Shown in pieces: positions 43,579 to 52,880 of a stretch of 64,000 nucleotides of DNA. This DNA comes from CAIWHR01 sp963788185 (lineage in GTDB: Bacteria > Pseudomonadota > Gammaproteobacteria > Burkholderiales > Casimicrobiaceae). Under the pieces are notes generated by a model. It did not search any database and was not told the origin of the DNA. It saw only the letters and a program-made list of their open reading frames with translations. Numbering within the stretch: the stretch's first letter is position 1; each line of letters opens with the position of its first letter. The translations under genes were made by a program, and so were the position numbers. Location: the NCBI GenBank assembly GCA_963788185.1, contig CAWBGE010000015.1, positions 1 through 64,000 on the forward strand, read 5' to 3'.

Positions 43579-44495
43579 GCGTAATGCACCCGGCGGTCGA
43601 GGAACCACATCTTCAGCAGCGCGAGTGCCAGCACGAAAGCCAGAAACACCACGGTCACCGCGGCGGCATAGCCGGTGCGAAAGTACTCGAAACCCTCGCT
43701 GTACATGGTGTAGAGCAGCACCTCCGTGGCGCGATTGGGTCCGCCTTTGGTCATCACCTGAACCGTGTCGAAAACCTGGAACGAGCGGATCGCCGTGATG
43801 ACGATGACGAAAAGCGACACCGGTCCGAGCATCGGCCACGTCACGGTGCGGAAGCGGTCCCAGCCATTGTTCACGCCATCGACCGACGCGGCCTCGTAGA
43901 GATCGCGTGGAATCGACTGCAGACCTGCCATGAACAACACCATGTTGAAACCGAGGCTCTGCCAGATGCCGATGCCGGCCAGCGTGTAGAGCACGACGCG
44001 CCGGTCCTGCAGCCAATCGGGCCCAGTGACCCCGATCGCCTTCAGCGACAGGTTGACCAGGCCGAACGACGGGTGCAGCGCGAATTCCCAGACGATCGCC
44101 ATCGCGATCAAGGTCGCCATGACCGGCATGAAATACACGGTCCGGTAGAACGCCCGCAGCGACGATCCCGCTTCAATCAGCAGGGCCGCGCCCAGTCCGA
44201 GCCCCACCGAGACGGGCACCACCACCGCGACATACACCAGGGTGTTCTGCAGCGAGCGCCGAAAAATTCTGTCGCCGAACATGCTTGTGTAATTGTCGAG
44301 CCCGATGAACGTCAGCGACTTTGCGCCCAGTTGATAATCACTGAGCGAAAGGAGTGCGATGGACACCAGAGGCGCGATCAGGAAGAAGAGAATCAACGCG
44401 CCTGCCGGGCCGGCTAGCGCTAGCGCGGCAAGCATTTCCCGCAGGTCGCGCCGGCCATGCGCGACGCGCAGTGCGTTGGTTTTGGCGAGGCTCAC
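43575..44495 (-). CDS. ABC transporter permease (UgpA-like), system 1
   Basis: A 306-residue permease with six hydrophobic helices, starting at about residue 25. The EAA loop reads RDLYEAASVDGVNNGWDRFR and the C-terminus shows YTMYSEGFEYFRTGYAAAVT, typical of UgpA. It overlaps the ATPase gene end by four bases. Confidence 0.91.
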   Translation of the reverse strand: MSLAKTNALRVAHGRRDLREMLAALALAGPAGALILFFLIAPLVSIALLSLSDYQLGAKSLTFIGLDNYTSMFGDRIFRRSLQNTLVYVAVVVPVSVGLGLGAALLIEAGSSLRAFYRTVYFMPVMATLIAMAIVWEFALHPSFGLVNLSLKAIGVTGPDWLQDRRVVLYTLAGIGIWQSLGFNMVLFMAGLQSIPRDLYEAASVDGVNNGWDRFRTVTWPMLGPVSLFVIVITAIRSFQVFDTVQVMTKGGPNRATEVLLYTMYSEGFEYFRTGYAAAVTVVFLAFVLALALLKMWFLDRRVHYA

Positions 44496-45733
44496 GATGC
44501 TGTCTGGGCTGCTTGCGCCGCGGCGGGGCGTATGCGCTGCCCGGATTGGTCAAACAGCAAAAGGTGTTCGGGCGGTAACGCGATGCGAACCGCTGTGCCG
44601 ACGGCAAAGCGGTCGATGTGCAGCGGATCTTCGCGCGCGATCAGCAATGCCTCCACGCCCTCGGCGCGACAATGCAAGAACAGATCGGAACCGAGGTTTT
44701 CGCGATGCACAATGTGCGCCGGCAGGCCCCGCACTCCGACATCCGGACTCGCCTGTGTCGCTGACGGGCGCAGTGCCAGGGTCAGCGGCGCGCCTGCGGG
44801 GAGGCCGGTTGCCACGGCGACTTCATGCACACCGACCTCGATCGTGCCGCGTGCGGTCACCAGCCCTTGCAGGGTGTTGATGCGTGGGCTGCCGACGAAA
44901 CGAGCGACCTGCAGATCGGCGGGATCAGCATAGACCGTGCCGGGAGAGGCGAACTGCAGCAGTCGGCCCTCCACCATTACCACCACCCGGTCGGACATGG
45001 TCATCGCTTCGGCCTGGTCGTGGGTGACGTAGATGAAGGTAACGCCGAGGCGGCGGTGCAGTTGAGCGATTTCCGCCCGCATGTGCACGCGCAATTCGGC
45101 GTCGAGATTCGACAGTGGCTCATCCATGAGGAACACGCGCGGTTCGCGCACCATGGCGCGTCCCACAGCAACGCGCTGCTTCTGTCCGCCTGAAAGTTGC
45201 GCGGGCTTGCGGGCGAGCAGCGGTTCGATCTGCAACAGGGCTGCCACTTCGCGCACTCTTGCTGTGATTTCGCGCGCTGTCGCGCGCGTGGCGCTGTCTA
45301 TCCAGCCCATGCCGGGCAGACGCTGGCGCCAGCGCAGCCGTCGCATGCGCAGCGGCACGGCGAGGTTCTCGGCGACGGTCATGTGAGGGTATAGCGCGTA
45401 GGACTGGAATACCATTGCAATATCGCGCTCGTCCGGCCGCAACGCGTCGACCGGGCGATCATCGATCTCGACACTGCCGTCGTCTTGCCGCTCCAGCCCG
45501 GCAATGATGCGCATGAGGGTGGTCTTGCCGCAGCCGGAAGGACCGAGCACCGTGATGAATTCGCCTGCCTGGATGTCGAGGTCAACGCCTTTGAGCACAT
45601 GCGTCTCGCCGAAACTCTTCAGGAGTCCGCGAACCAGGACGCGACCGCGGCTTGCCGCCGGGCTCCCATCCTCGGAATTGTTCAGGACCTCGGGGGCGGT
45701 ACCTGTTTTCGCGTGTGGTGCAGCGGGAGTCAT
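44492..45733 (-). CDS. ABC transporter ATPase (UgpC-like), system 1
   Basis: A 413-residue ATPase, longer than the usual 350-370. Walker A GPSGCGKTTLMRIIAG, Q-loop VFQSYALYPHM, LSGGQKQR, Walker B VFLMDEPLSNLDAELR and H-loop YVTHDQAEAM are intact. Between the Q-loop and the signature there is an insertion of about 16 residues (RWRQRLPGMGWIDSAT region) that is also present in the system 2 ATPase but not in the island ATPase. The first 30 residues are low complexity and the true start may be later. A TOBE domain completes the protein. Confidence 0.92.
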   Translation of the reverse strand: MTPAAPHAKTGTAPEVLNNSEDGSPAASRGRVLVRGLLKSFGETHVLKGVDLDIQAGEFITVLGPSGCGKTTLMRIIAGLERQDDGSVEIDDRPVDALRPDERDIAMVFQSYALYPHMTVAENLAVPLRMRRLRWRQRLPGMGWIDSATRATAREITARVREVAALLQIEPLLARKPAQLSGGQKQRVAVGRAMVREPRVFLMDEPLSNLDAELRVHMRAEIAQLHRRLGVTFIYVTHDQAEAMTMSDRVVVMVEGRLLQFASPGTVYADPADLQVARFVGSPRINTLQGLVTARGTIEVGVHEVAVATGLPAGAPLTLALRPSATQASPDVGVRGLPAHIVHRENLGSDLFLHCRAEGVEALLIAREDPLHIDRFAVGTAVRIALPPEHLLLFDQSGQRIRPAAAQAAQTAS

Positions 45734-46109
45734 TGCAGTCGGACTGGCATGAGCAAGTTAACCTGCTGGCAACTGCGAGTCATCGCTGCAGCGCCTCGTC
45801 CTGCCACCATGTGGATCCACGGCAAATCCCAACAAGGGGTGCAGTGCTCAATGCACTGGACATCCGCGGTCCTCCGGAGTGTGTAACAAGGCTCGCGCAA
45901 GACCGAGGTGTCGCGATGCCGCCCCAACAGTTGCGCCGCCAACCGAGACCCGATGTTGCGCGCAGAAGAGCGGTCTAATGCGGATTGGCTTGCGAACTGA
46001 CAGGCGAAACCCGCCCTTGACCGGGACTGAGCGATCAGGGAAATTTGGCTTAGTGCCATTGAAACGGCTGTTACTAACTCACTGCCACTTGCGGAAACCG
46101 AATCATCGA
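45734..46109. other. Gap between the two ABC operons
   Basis: No gene is visible in these 376 bases. The region could hold a promoter for system 1 or the terminator of system 2. I see no strong hairpin-plus-T-run and no CCCG-type operator. Confidence 0.4.
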
Positions 46110-47369
46110 TCATCGTGGCAACAGCGCCTGCGTGTCGGCCGCCATCTTCTTGAGCACCTCTTCGGGCTTGGCCGATTTGTCGGCCACGGATTGCAGATGA
46201 TCCTTGATCACGTCGGTAATCTTGATCCCGTTTTCGCCGGGAAAGGCATACCACGCTGTCACCGAATCGAGTTGGCTTAGCGCCACTCGGTGATTCGGAC
46301 TATTCCTGTAGAAGTCCCCAAGCAGCGCGGCGTCCTTGGCCGGCAAATCAGTTGCCGGTGCATAACCGGTGCCCTTGACGAGGATAGTCGCACCATGCGG
46401 TCCGGTAGCGAACTTGATGAACTCCCACGCCGCCTTCTGCTTCGCCGGATCCTTCGCCAGCAGCATCATCGCTGCGCCTCCGGTCGGAAGACGCCCGTTC
46501 GACGCGCTAAGCGGGAAGCGCGCCACCCGGACCGGGAAGGCCTTGCCGACGTCGCGATCGAAGCGGCCGATCTGCGCCGAGGAGTCGGAGATCATGCCCA
46601 GTCGCCCGGCGATGAAGTCGGGCGCGGCCGCCTGGAATGTCGTGTTGGGCATGTTGGCCTCGTGGACGAGGCGCGAGAGGACATTGATCGCGCGCTGTCC
46701 CGCAGGCCCATCGAAGGCGACCTTCTTCTCGTCGGCCGAGAGCATGGTGCCGCCATGAGAAAACACCAACGCCTGCCACATCCAGTTGCCGGTGATCTGC
46801 CAGCTAAAGAAGGCTCCCTTGATCGATGGATCGAGGGAGTCGACCTTCTTCGCGAGCGCGATGATGCCATCCCAGTCCTTGGGAAAGTTGTCCGGGTCAC
46901 CGCCGGCGCGCTTCACCAGATCGGAATTGTAGTAGATGACGGGTGTCGATATTGCAAAGGGAATGCCATATTGGCGCCCCTGCACCTGTCCGACGGACAG
47001 GCTCCGGTCGGTGATGCCGAGCTTGGGGAAGGCGGGGTCGTTGCGGATCAAGTCGTCGATTGGTTGGGCGATCCCACGTTCGGCCAGAATGCGCTGGCGA
47101 TTCATGCCGTGGACGCCGACGTCAGGCAGTGTATTGGTGATAGACGCACGCAGACTGCTTTGCACGATCTCTTCGTAGTTTTGCTGTGGCCCGAGCAGCG
47201 TGACCTTGATATCCGGGTGCACCTTCGAGAAATCGGCGACGATCTGCTCGATCGCGGCCTTGAATAGGCTGGGCGCCGGGTACTGAACCTGAATATCGAT
47301 AGCCCCGGCGGTAGCCGCGGCAAGACAGCCTGCCAGTGCCAGCAAAGTGTTGCGGATAGTCGCTTTCAT
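46110..47369 (-). CDS. ABC transporter substrate-binding protein (UgpB-like), system 2
   Basis: A 419-residue periplasmic binding protein with a Sec signal peptide (NTLLALAGCLAAATAGA). It shares with the system 1 protein the segments FAISTPVIYYNSDLVKRAGG, GNWMWQALVFSHGGTM and LVKGTGYAP, but diverges elsewhere, so the two systems may have related but different ligands. The permease gene lies 35 bases upstream on the same strand. Confidence 0.9.
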   Translation of the reverse strand: MKATIRNTLLALAGCLAAATAGAIDIQVQYPAPSLFKAAIEQIVADFSKVHPDIKVTLLGPQQNYEEIVQSSLRASITNTLPDVGVHGMNRQRILAERGIAQPIDDLIRNDPAFPKLGITDRSLSVGQVQGRQYGIPFAISTPVIYYNSDLVKRAGGDPDNFPKDWDGIIALAKKVDSLDPSIKGAFFSWQITGNWMWQALVFSHGGTMLSADEKKVAFDGPAGQRAINVLSRLVHEANMPNTTFQAAAPDFIAGRLGMISDSSAQIGRFDRDVGKAFPVRVARFPLSASNGRLPTGGAAMMLLAKDPAKQKAAWEFIKFATGPHGATILVKGTGYAPATDLPAKDAALLGDFYRNSPNHRVALSQLDSVTAWYAFPGENGIKITDVIKDHLQSVADKSAKPEEVLKKMAADTQALLPR

Positions 47370-47404
47370 GGTCGTGCTCCTCGTCGTTGTCGCATCAGGA
47401 ACAG

Positions 47405-48241
47405 CTATCCCTTAAGACCGGACATCGTCATGCCTTCAATGAAGCGCCGCTGCGCGAATAGGAACGCAACGACGAGAGGCGCGATGATGATCACCGCGCC
47501 GGCCATCAGCGGGCCGTAGTCATTGCCCGCCTCTTCGTTACGAAAGTACGCGACCCCTAGGGGCGGTGTCGCCAACTCGCGGGTGTTGATTACCAGGAGC
47601 GGCCAGAAGTAATCGTTCCAGTGCGCGACCACGGAAAAGATGCCGAACGAGATCAGTGCGGGCATTGCCGCCGGCACCATGATCCGCCAGACGATGCCGA
47701 GTTCGCTCAGGCCATCGAGCCGCGCGGCCTGAATCAACTCATCCGGCACCGTCTTGAAGTACTGACGCATCAGGAAGATGCCAAAGACCGAGATGATCGA
47801 CGGAACGATCAATGCGGCATAGGTGTCCAGAAGTCCCGCCTTCCAAAGCATGATGTAGAGCGGAATCGCCGGGACGTGGTGCGGAATCAGTAGACCAAGA
47901 AGTACCAGGGCGAAGATCACCTTCCGGCCGGGAAAATCGAGCTTCGCCAGGACATAGGCACATGGAATCGCGACGCACACCTGGAGGAGAAAGATCGCCG
48001 ATGTCACGATGACGCCATTCAGCAGATACCGCAACATCGGTACTTTGACGAACGCCTCTCTATAATTTTCGTAGGCGTACCACTGCTTGGGCAGCAGCGT
48101 GAGCGTCCCGGAGAAGATCTCGTGCGGCGGCTTGAACGACGTAGCAATCATCCATATGAAGGGTGCAAGCATCACCGCCGCGCTCAAGAGAAGAATGACG
48201 TGGCGCAGAATGCCGAACACGATACCCTGGTGGCGGATCAT
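47405..48241 (-). CDS. ABC transporter permease (UgpE-like), system 2
   Basis: A 278-residue permease with six helices and EAA loop DELIQAARLDGLSELGIVWR. The start at 48241 overlaps the upstream permease by four bases. It aligns along its full length with the system 1 permease at 42739-43578 (shared WNDYFWPL, PPLGVAYFR and VAFLFAQRRFIEGM segments). Confidence 0.91.
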   Translation of the reverse strand: MIRHQGIVFGILRHVILLLSAAVMLAPFIWMIATSFKPPHEIFSGTLTLLPKQWYAYENYREAFVKVPMLRYLLNGVIVTSAIFLLQVCVAIPCAYVLAKLDFPGRKVIFALVLLGLLIPHHVPAIPLYIMLWKAGLLDTYAALIVPSIISVFGIFLMRQYFKTVPDELIQAARLDGLSELGIVWRIMVPAAMPALISFGIFSVVAHWNDYFWPLLVINTRELATPPLGVAYFRNEEAGNDYGPLMAGAVIIIAPLVVAFLFAQRRFIEGMTMSGLKG

Positions 48242-49164
48242 GCGTAGTGGACCCTTCGGTCGAACACCTTGGTCTGCAGCAGCGTCAGTGCCAGAACAAA
48301 GGCGAGGAAAATAACCGCGACCCCCGAGGCATAGCCAGAACGGAAGTAGGCGAACCCTTCCCGGTACATGGTGTAGAGCAGAACCTCGGTCGACTTGGTC
48401 GGACCGCCGGCCGTCAGCACCGCGACGCTGTCGAAGACTTGAAACGAGCGGATCGCCATGATGATCAGGACGAACATCAACGTGGGCCCCAGCATCGGCC
48501 ACGTCACACGCCTGAATCGTTCCCAGGGGTCGTCCGCGCCGTCCACGGCGGCCGCTTCATAGAGATCGCGGGGTATGGATTTCAACCCGGCCAGAAACAG
48601 CACAGTGTTAAATCCTATCGATTGCCAGACGCCGATGGCGCAGAGCGCATAAAGTGCGGTTGCGGAGTTGTTGAGCCAATGGACACTCCGGATGCCGGCC
48701 AGCGCGAGCAGCAGATTGACGAGGCCGACATTCGGGTGGAACAGAAATTCCCATACGACGGCCATTGCGATCAGGGTGGCAGTCACAGGCAGAAAAAAAA
48801 CAGTCCGATAGAAGCCCTGGCCGGATCCGCGCGCCTCGATCAGCAACGCGGTTCCGAGCCCCAGCGCCACCGAAACCGGCACGGTGATCGCGACGTATAA
48901 GAGCGTGTTTCGCAGCGAGATCCAGAACACTCGGTCGTTGAACAGTTCGACATAGTTTCCAAGGCCGATGAAGTTCATCGTCCTGGCGCCAAACTGCCAG
49001 TCCGTCATCGACAGCAGGACGACGGCACCGGTCGGGCCGAGCAGCAGCAGGAACAAAAAGAACGTCGCTGGCGCCGCCATGCCGATGGCAACCCAGGCTT
49101 CTCGGCGACGCAAACGACGGCGCGCCAGCGCCAGCTCGGCCGCGCCCGCGCCCCGGTTAGACAT
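48238..49164 (-). CDS. ABC transporter permease (UgpA-like), system 2
   Basis: A 308-residue permease with EAA loop RDLYEAAAVDGADDPWERFR and the conserved C-terminal LLYTMYREGFAYFRSGYASG. It overlaps the ATPase gene by eight bases. It is a paralog of 43575-44495. Confidence 0.91.
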   Translation of the reverse strand: MSNRGAGAAELALARRRLRRREAWVAIGMAAPATFFLFLLLLGPTGAVVLLSMTDWQFGARTMNFIGLGNYVELFNDRVFWISLRNTLLYVAITVPVSVALGLGTALLIEARGSGQGFYRTVFFLPVTATLIAMAVVWEFLFHPNVGLVNLLLALAGIRSVHWLNNSATALYALCAIGVWQSIGFNTVLFLAGLKSIPRDLYEAAAVDGADDPWERFRRVTWPMLGPTLMFVLIIMAIRSFQVFDSVAVLTAGGPTKSTEVLLYTMYREGFAYFRSGYASGVAVIFLAFVLALTLLQTKVFDRRVHYA

Positions 49165-50335
49165 GGCTTCTCGCCCTGGTCACAGCTGCGCGTCCCGCCA
49201 GCCGCGCGCCATGGTCATCGAAGAGCAACGTGCGTTGCGCGTCGGGGCGGGCCTGCACGACACTTCCGACACGAAACTCCGCGGCGCGAGTTCCTTCGAT
49301 GCGCGCAACGAGAGGCACGTCCATGCCGTCGAGAATGACGTGCAGGAAACAATCCGAGCCCGTGTTCTCGATCAGGCGAATGCGGCCCGCGAATGCACTG
49401 GTGTCGTCTGGCGGGCCGATCGTCAGAAATTCGCTGCGAATGCCCAGGCGCAGATCGGTGCCGGGCGCCAGGTTAACCGCCACCGGAACGATCGCGCCGA
49501 GCGCGCGGATCGTGTCGCTCGACGCCACGATTGCGGGAACGATGTTGATTTTCGGGCTGCCGATGAACTCAGCCGTGAGCAAATCGGCCGGATCGGAATA
49601 TAGCTCGCCCGGCGGCGCCACCTGGAGCAACGCGCCATCGATCATGACCGCCACACGATCCGACATGGTCATCGCTTCGGACTGGTCGTGCGTCACGTAA
49701 ATGAAAGTCGCGTTCAGGCGGCGGTGAAGATCGGTCAGCTCCGCGCGCATGTGAACACGCAGCTTGGCGTCGAGATTAGACAGCGGTTCGTCCATCAGGA
49801 ACACCTGGGGATCGCGCACCATGGCCCGGCCGACGGCGACGCGCTGCCGCTGACCTCCCGAGAGCTGCCCCGGCTTGCGGGCGAGCAGCGGTTCGATCGC
49901 AAGCGACCTCGCCACTTCTATGACCCGCGCCTCAATCTCCCGGCGAATTCGCGCGTTGTGCGGCATGACGCGGCCAAGGAACGGAAAGCGCTGGAGCCTG
50001 GTCATCCGACGGGTCACCAAGGGCAACGCCATGTTTTCGAAGACCGTCATGTAAGGGTAGAGCGCGTAGGATTGGAAAACCATCGCGACATCGCGCTCTT
50101 TTGGTGCGCGATGATCGACGCTCTGGTCACCAATCCGGATCGAACCCGAGTCCTGATGCTCGAGGCCCGCAACTATGCGGAGCAAAGTGGATTTGCCGCA
50201 CCCGGACGGGCCAAGCAATGTCAGGAATTCTCCGTCACGGATCTCCAGCGATATGTCGCGCAAGGCCTGGAATGCGCCGAATTTCTTGCAGACCCCTTCG
50301 ATCGCGACACTAGCCACAGGTCGACCCCGGGCCAA
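49157..50335 (-). CDS. ABC transporter ATPase (UgpC-like), system 2
   Basis: Up to 392 residues with Walker A GPSGCGKSTLLRIVAG, LSGGQRQR, Walker B VFLMDEPLSNLDAKLR and YVTHDQSEAM, plus a TOBE domain. It carries the same extra segment between Q-loop and signature as system 1 (RRMTRLQRFPFLGRVMPHN). The start is uncertain: the frame opens with TTG at 50335, and GTG at 50317 is a good alternative; no ATG is in frame. It lies 47 bases after the sulfatase-family gene on the same strand. Confidence 0.9.
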   Translation of the reverse strand: MARGRPVASVAIEGVCKKFGAFQALRDISLEIRDGEFLTLLGPSGCGKSTLLRIVAGLEHQDSGSIRIGDQSVDHRAPKERDVAMVFQSYALYPYMTVFENMALPLVTRRMTRLQRFPFLGRVMPHNARIRREIEARVIEVARSLAIEPLLARKPGQLSGGQRQRVAVGRAMVRDPQVFLMDEPLSNLDAKLRVHMRAELTDLHRRLNATFIYVTHDQSEAMTMSDRVAVMIDGALLQVAPPGELYSDPADLLTAEFIGSPKINIVPAIVASSDTIRALGAIVPVAVNLAPGTDLRLGIRSEFLTIGPPDDTSAFAGRIRLIENTGSDCFLHVILDGMDVPLVARIEGTRAAEFRVGSVVQARPDAQRTLLFDDHGARLAGRAAVTRARSHV

Positions 50336-50382
50336 CCCCGTGCTTCGCGTGCGGCATCCCCATCAAGATGGCGGCCATGCTT

Positions 50383-51948
50383 TCATCCCCATCGGGGCGG
50401 GTCGCGCTGCTCGATGACGCCCTGCGGAGTGACGCGCAGGCCGGTGAGCACGCGTTCATTGGCTTCCATGCGCCAACTCAACAAGCGCCGGAGACAGTCG
50501 CGAACAACCGGGGCGTAGTCCGCCCGCATGGCGACATTTTCGAAGCAGTACGGGTCGACCTTGAGATCGAAAAGCAGGGGCGGGAGCGTGGGAAAATGGA
50601 CGTAGTGGAAGCGCCGATCGCGAAAGCAGACGAGGTTGCACTGGTCGAGCCGCAATCCCCGCCGCTGCCGGAATCCGTCCGGGGCGTCGACGTCGCGGAA
50701 GTCGAATTCAAAGACAACGCCATCCCGCCACGTCGTGATGGCCTGGCCGCGCAGGAACGGCATCAGCGAGCTGCCGTCGCATTGCACGGGCACCGGCTGG
50801 TCGAGTGCCTCGAGAATCGTCGGCATCACGTCGACACACTCCGTGAAGTGGTCGACGGTCGTGCCGCGCGTGGCATCCGCGGCGGGGCCGGGGAGCCGAA
50901 CGACCAAGGGGATATGATAGGCCTCGGCAAAGTAGCCGGACTTTCCAAGCAGACGATGGTCGCCGAGCATTTCGCCGTGATCACTCGAGAAAACGATCAG
51001 CGTTTCATCGTATTGACCGCTCCGCTCCAGATAATCGATTAGCCGACCCAGCTGCGCGTCAACTTCGCCGATCATGCCGTAGTACGTTGCGCGGAGTTGC
51101 AGCATGTCGTCGTCGTTGATGTCCGCCGCGATGCCACGGCCGGTGCGAAAAAAATCGCGTTGCGTCGTCGTCGCTAGAAGCTCGGCGAGAAACGGATGCT
51201 GGCGCGCCTCCACCTCGCGCGACTCCCGCTGCCGCGGCCGGGGTACGTCGGCGGGATCGTATTTCGCGTGCCAGGGGGCAGTGGCCAGGAACGGCGGGTG
51301 CGGCCGCATTGTGGCGACATGGATGAACCAGGGCAGCTCTTCGCGAACGCTCAGGTACTGCAGGGCCGCATCGACTAAGAAGACATTGTCGCCGTCTTGG
51401 CTTGAGAAGCGCGCCGGCGCCCAGGTCGGGCCGCGATCTGGATGTGCAGCCGCAACCACGGGATCAGGCATCCAGAAATCCGCCCGGTCTGCCGGAATGT
51501 CGTAGCCCCGGGCCTTGACATGGGCCATGTACGCGTGATCGGTGGGAAGACCGGCGGCGAAACCGGTGAAACCGACCATGGTGCCGTGCGCGACGCGCAG
51601 GGCCGGATCTGCCGGCGACAGGCCGCGTGGATCGGGAACATTGGACGTGTAGCCGAATATCGCAGCTTCGCGGCCGCTGCGCCGCACCGCGCGCCCGAGA
51701 TTGTCGTGGCGATCGTCCAGCGGCGTACCGTTCTGCACGACCCGATGCGAAGCCATGTAGAGTCCCGTCAAGAGCGATGTGCGCGCCGGCCCACATGGAC
51801 TCGCATTCGCGTAATGCTGGCGGAACGTGACGCCTTCGGCGATCAGTCGATCGAGATTGGGTGTCTCGATGCAGGGATGTCCGGCAATTCGCAGCGTGTC
51901 GCCGCGCCATTGATCGGCAAGAAACAAGAGTACATTGCGGATGGCCAT
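50383..51948 (-). CDS. Sulfatase/phosphonate monoester hydrolase-superfamily enzyme
   Basis: A 521-residue alkaline-phosphatase-superfamily hydrolase. The formylglycine motif CxPxR is present as SPCGPARTSLLTG (near residue 55), so the active-site Cys would be converted by a formylglycine-generating enzyme. Metal-site segments ADQWRGD near the N-terminus and SSDHGEMLGDH near residue 310 are also intact. No signal peptide is seen, so it probably acts in the cytoplasm. The family includes arylsulfatases, choline sulfatases and phosphonate monoester hydrolases/phosphodiesterases. The adjoining Ugp-like importers and metallophosphoesterase favour a phosphorus ester substrate, but a sulfate ester is not excluded. 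Confidence 0.88.
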   Translation of the reverse strand: MAIRNVLLFLADQWRGDTLRIAGHPCIETPNLDRLIAEGVTFRQHYANASPCGPARTSLLTGLYMASHRVVQNGTPLDDRHDNLGRAVRRSGREAAIFGYTSNVPDPRGLSPADPALRVAHGTMVGFTGFAAGLPTDHAYMAHVKARGYDIPADRADFWMPDPVVAAAHPDRGPTWAPARFSSQDGDNVFLVDAALQYLSVREELPWFIHVATMRPHPPFLATAPWHAKYDPADVPRPRQRESREVEARQHPFLAELLATTTQRDFFRTGRGIAADINDDDMLQLRATYYGMIGEVDAQLGRLIDYLERSGQYDETLIVFSSDHGEMLGDHRLLGKSGYFAEAYHIPLVVRLPGPAADATRGTTVDHFTECVDVMPTILEALDQPVPVQCDGSSLMPFLRGQAITTWRDGVVFEFDFRDVDAPDGFRQRRGLRLDQCNLVCFRDRRFHYVHFPTLPPLLFDLKVDPYCFENVAMRADYAPVVRDCLRRLLSWRMEANERVLTGLRVTPQGVIEQRDPPRWG

Positions 51949-52697
51949 CGTCGCTTTGCCCCCCGAGACGTTTTGGAAACGTAACGTTTGCAATCACATG
52001 CACCCGCGAAGGACGATCTCGCCCTTTCATCTGGTGCAAATTACCGGTGTATTGAAGCGCGCTCAGCAGTTCGCTGAGGACGGAGGGGCTGAGACGGGAG
52101 TCCGCCATATGAAGCCCGAATATGCGACGAATTGCCAACGGCGCAATTGCCACAATTTATCCGATTTTGACTTTATGAGCATTGCATGTGAATGTCAAGG
52201 CGGAGTGTCGTCCGGCGGCATTTGAGCCTGAGAGGTGGGCTCCGGATCGAACACGATCGCGTTCAAAGCCAGTCACGCTCGATAAGTGGCAGGCTTCGTG
52301 GTTGGGTCGGTCGACATCGGATGCGCCGGCATCCCGCACAAGCGGTTACTCCGCGTTGTAGGTATTTCCTTCCCCCCAAACGCAAACTTCCCCGCCACGA
52401 AACGCTATTTGGTCACCACGGCGTTCGCGTGGTGCCGATCATTCCGCTTCCCCGGGATTAAGAAGGGCCGCCGTCGACCATCCGTATTACCCATGGGCAG
52501 GGTCTCGTTTTCCCCCATTGCGCAGTTTGGTTCAACGGAGGGTTCGCCCAGGCGCAGCGCCGGGCGTCGCAGCGCTTTCGCGGGAAACCGCGAGGTTTCG
52601 CATGTATCATTGCACAGCCCGTTCGAAAATTGAATGCTGAGCTGCCCACACCGAGTTTCGGCCGGCGCGTAGCGATACCCTTTTGCTTGTGTACCGC
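51949..52697. promoter_or_regulatory. Divergent region between the hydrolase/ABC operon and the DprA-like gene
   Basis: About 750 bases with no convincing gene; only short arginine-rich shadow frames are present. It must contain the promoter of the minus-strand operon. An imperfect palindrome-like stretch GTTTTGGAAACGTAACGTTTG lies near 51968-51987 (AAACGTTAC-type arms), a plausible operator. No regulator gene is next to either operon. Confidence 0.4.
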
Positions 52698-52862
52698 ATG
52701 CCGTTAGTAGTGTGTGCCGTCCTCAATGGGCACCGTTGCGACATGTCTCAGTCTGAACTTGATACTGTGACATTGATCGTGGAAGACTCGAAGTGGCTCG
52801 ACGAGCGCTTGACGACGATGGCGTCTGCCGGTGACTCAAAATCAAGTCCGAACGTGGCGTAG
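52698..52862 (+). CDS. Possible 54-residue small protein
   Basis: An ATG at 52698 opens a frame MPLVVCAVLNGHRCDMSQS... that ends with TAG at 52860-52862, 18 bases before the DprA-like start. An internal ATG at 52743 would give a 39-residue acidic peptide (ELDTVTLIVEDSKWLDERL). Codon pattern is less GC3-biased than the neighbours. No family is recognised and coding status is uncertain. Confidence 0.25.
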   Translation: MPLVVCAVLNGHRCDMSQSELDTVTLIVEDSKWLDERLTTMASAGDSKSSPNVA

Positions 52863-52880
52863 GCGAACATCAGCATTTTC

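Noticed and set aside
52286..52633. Plus-strand open frame of 115 codons between the sulfatase-family and DprA-like genes
   Set aside because: No ribosome site, no motif, and basic low-complexity sequence; regarded as non-coding.
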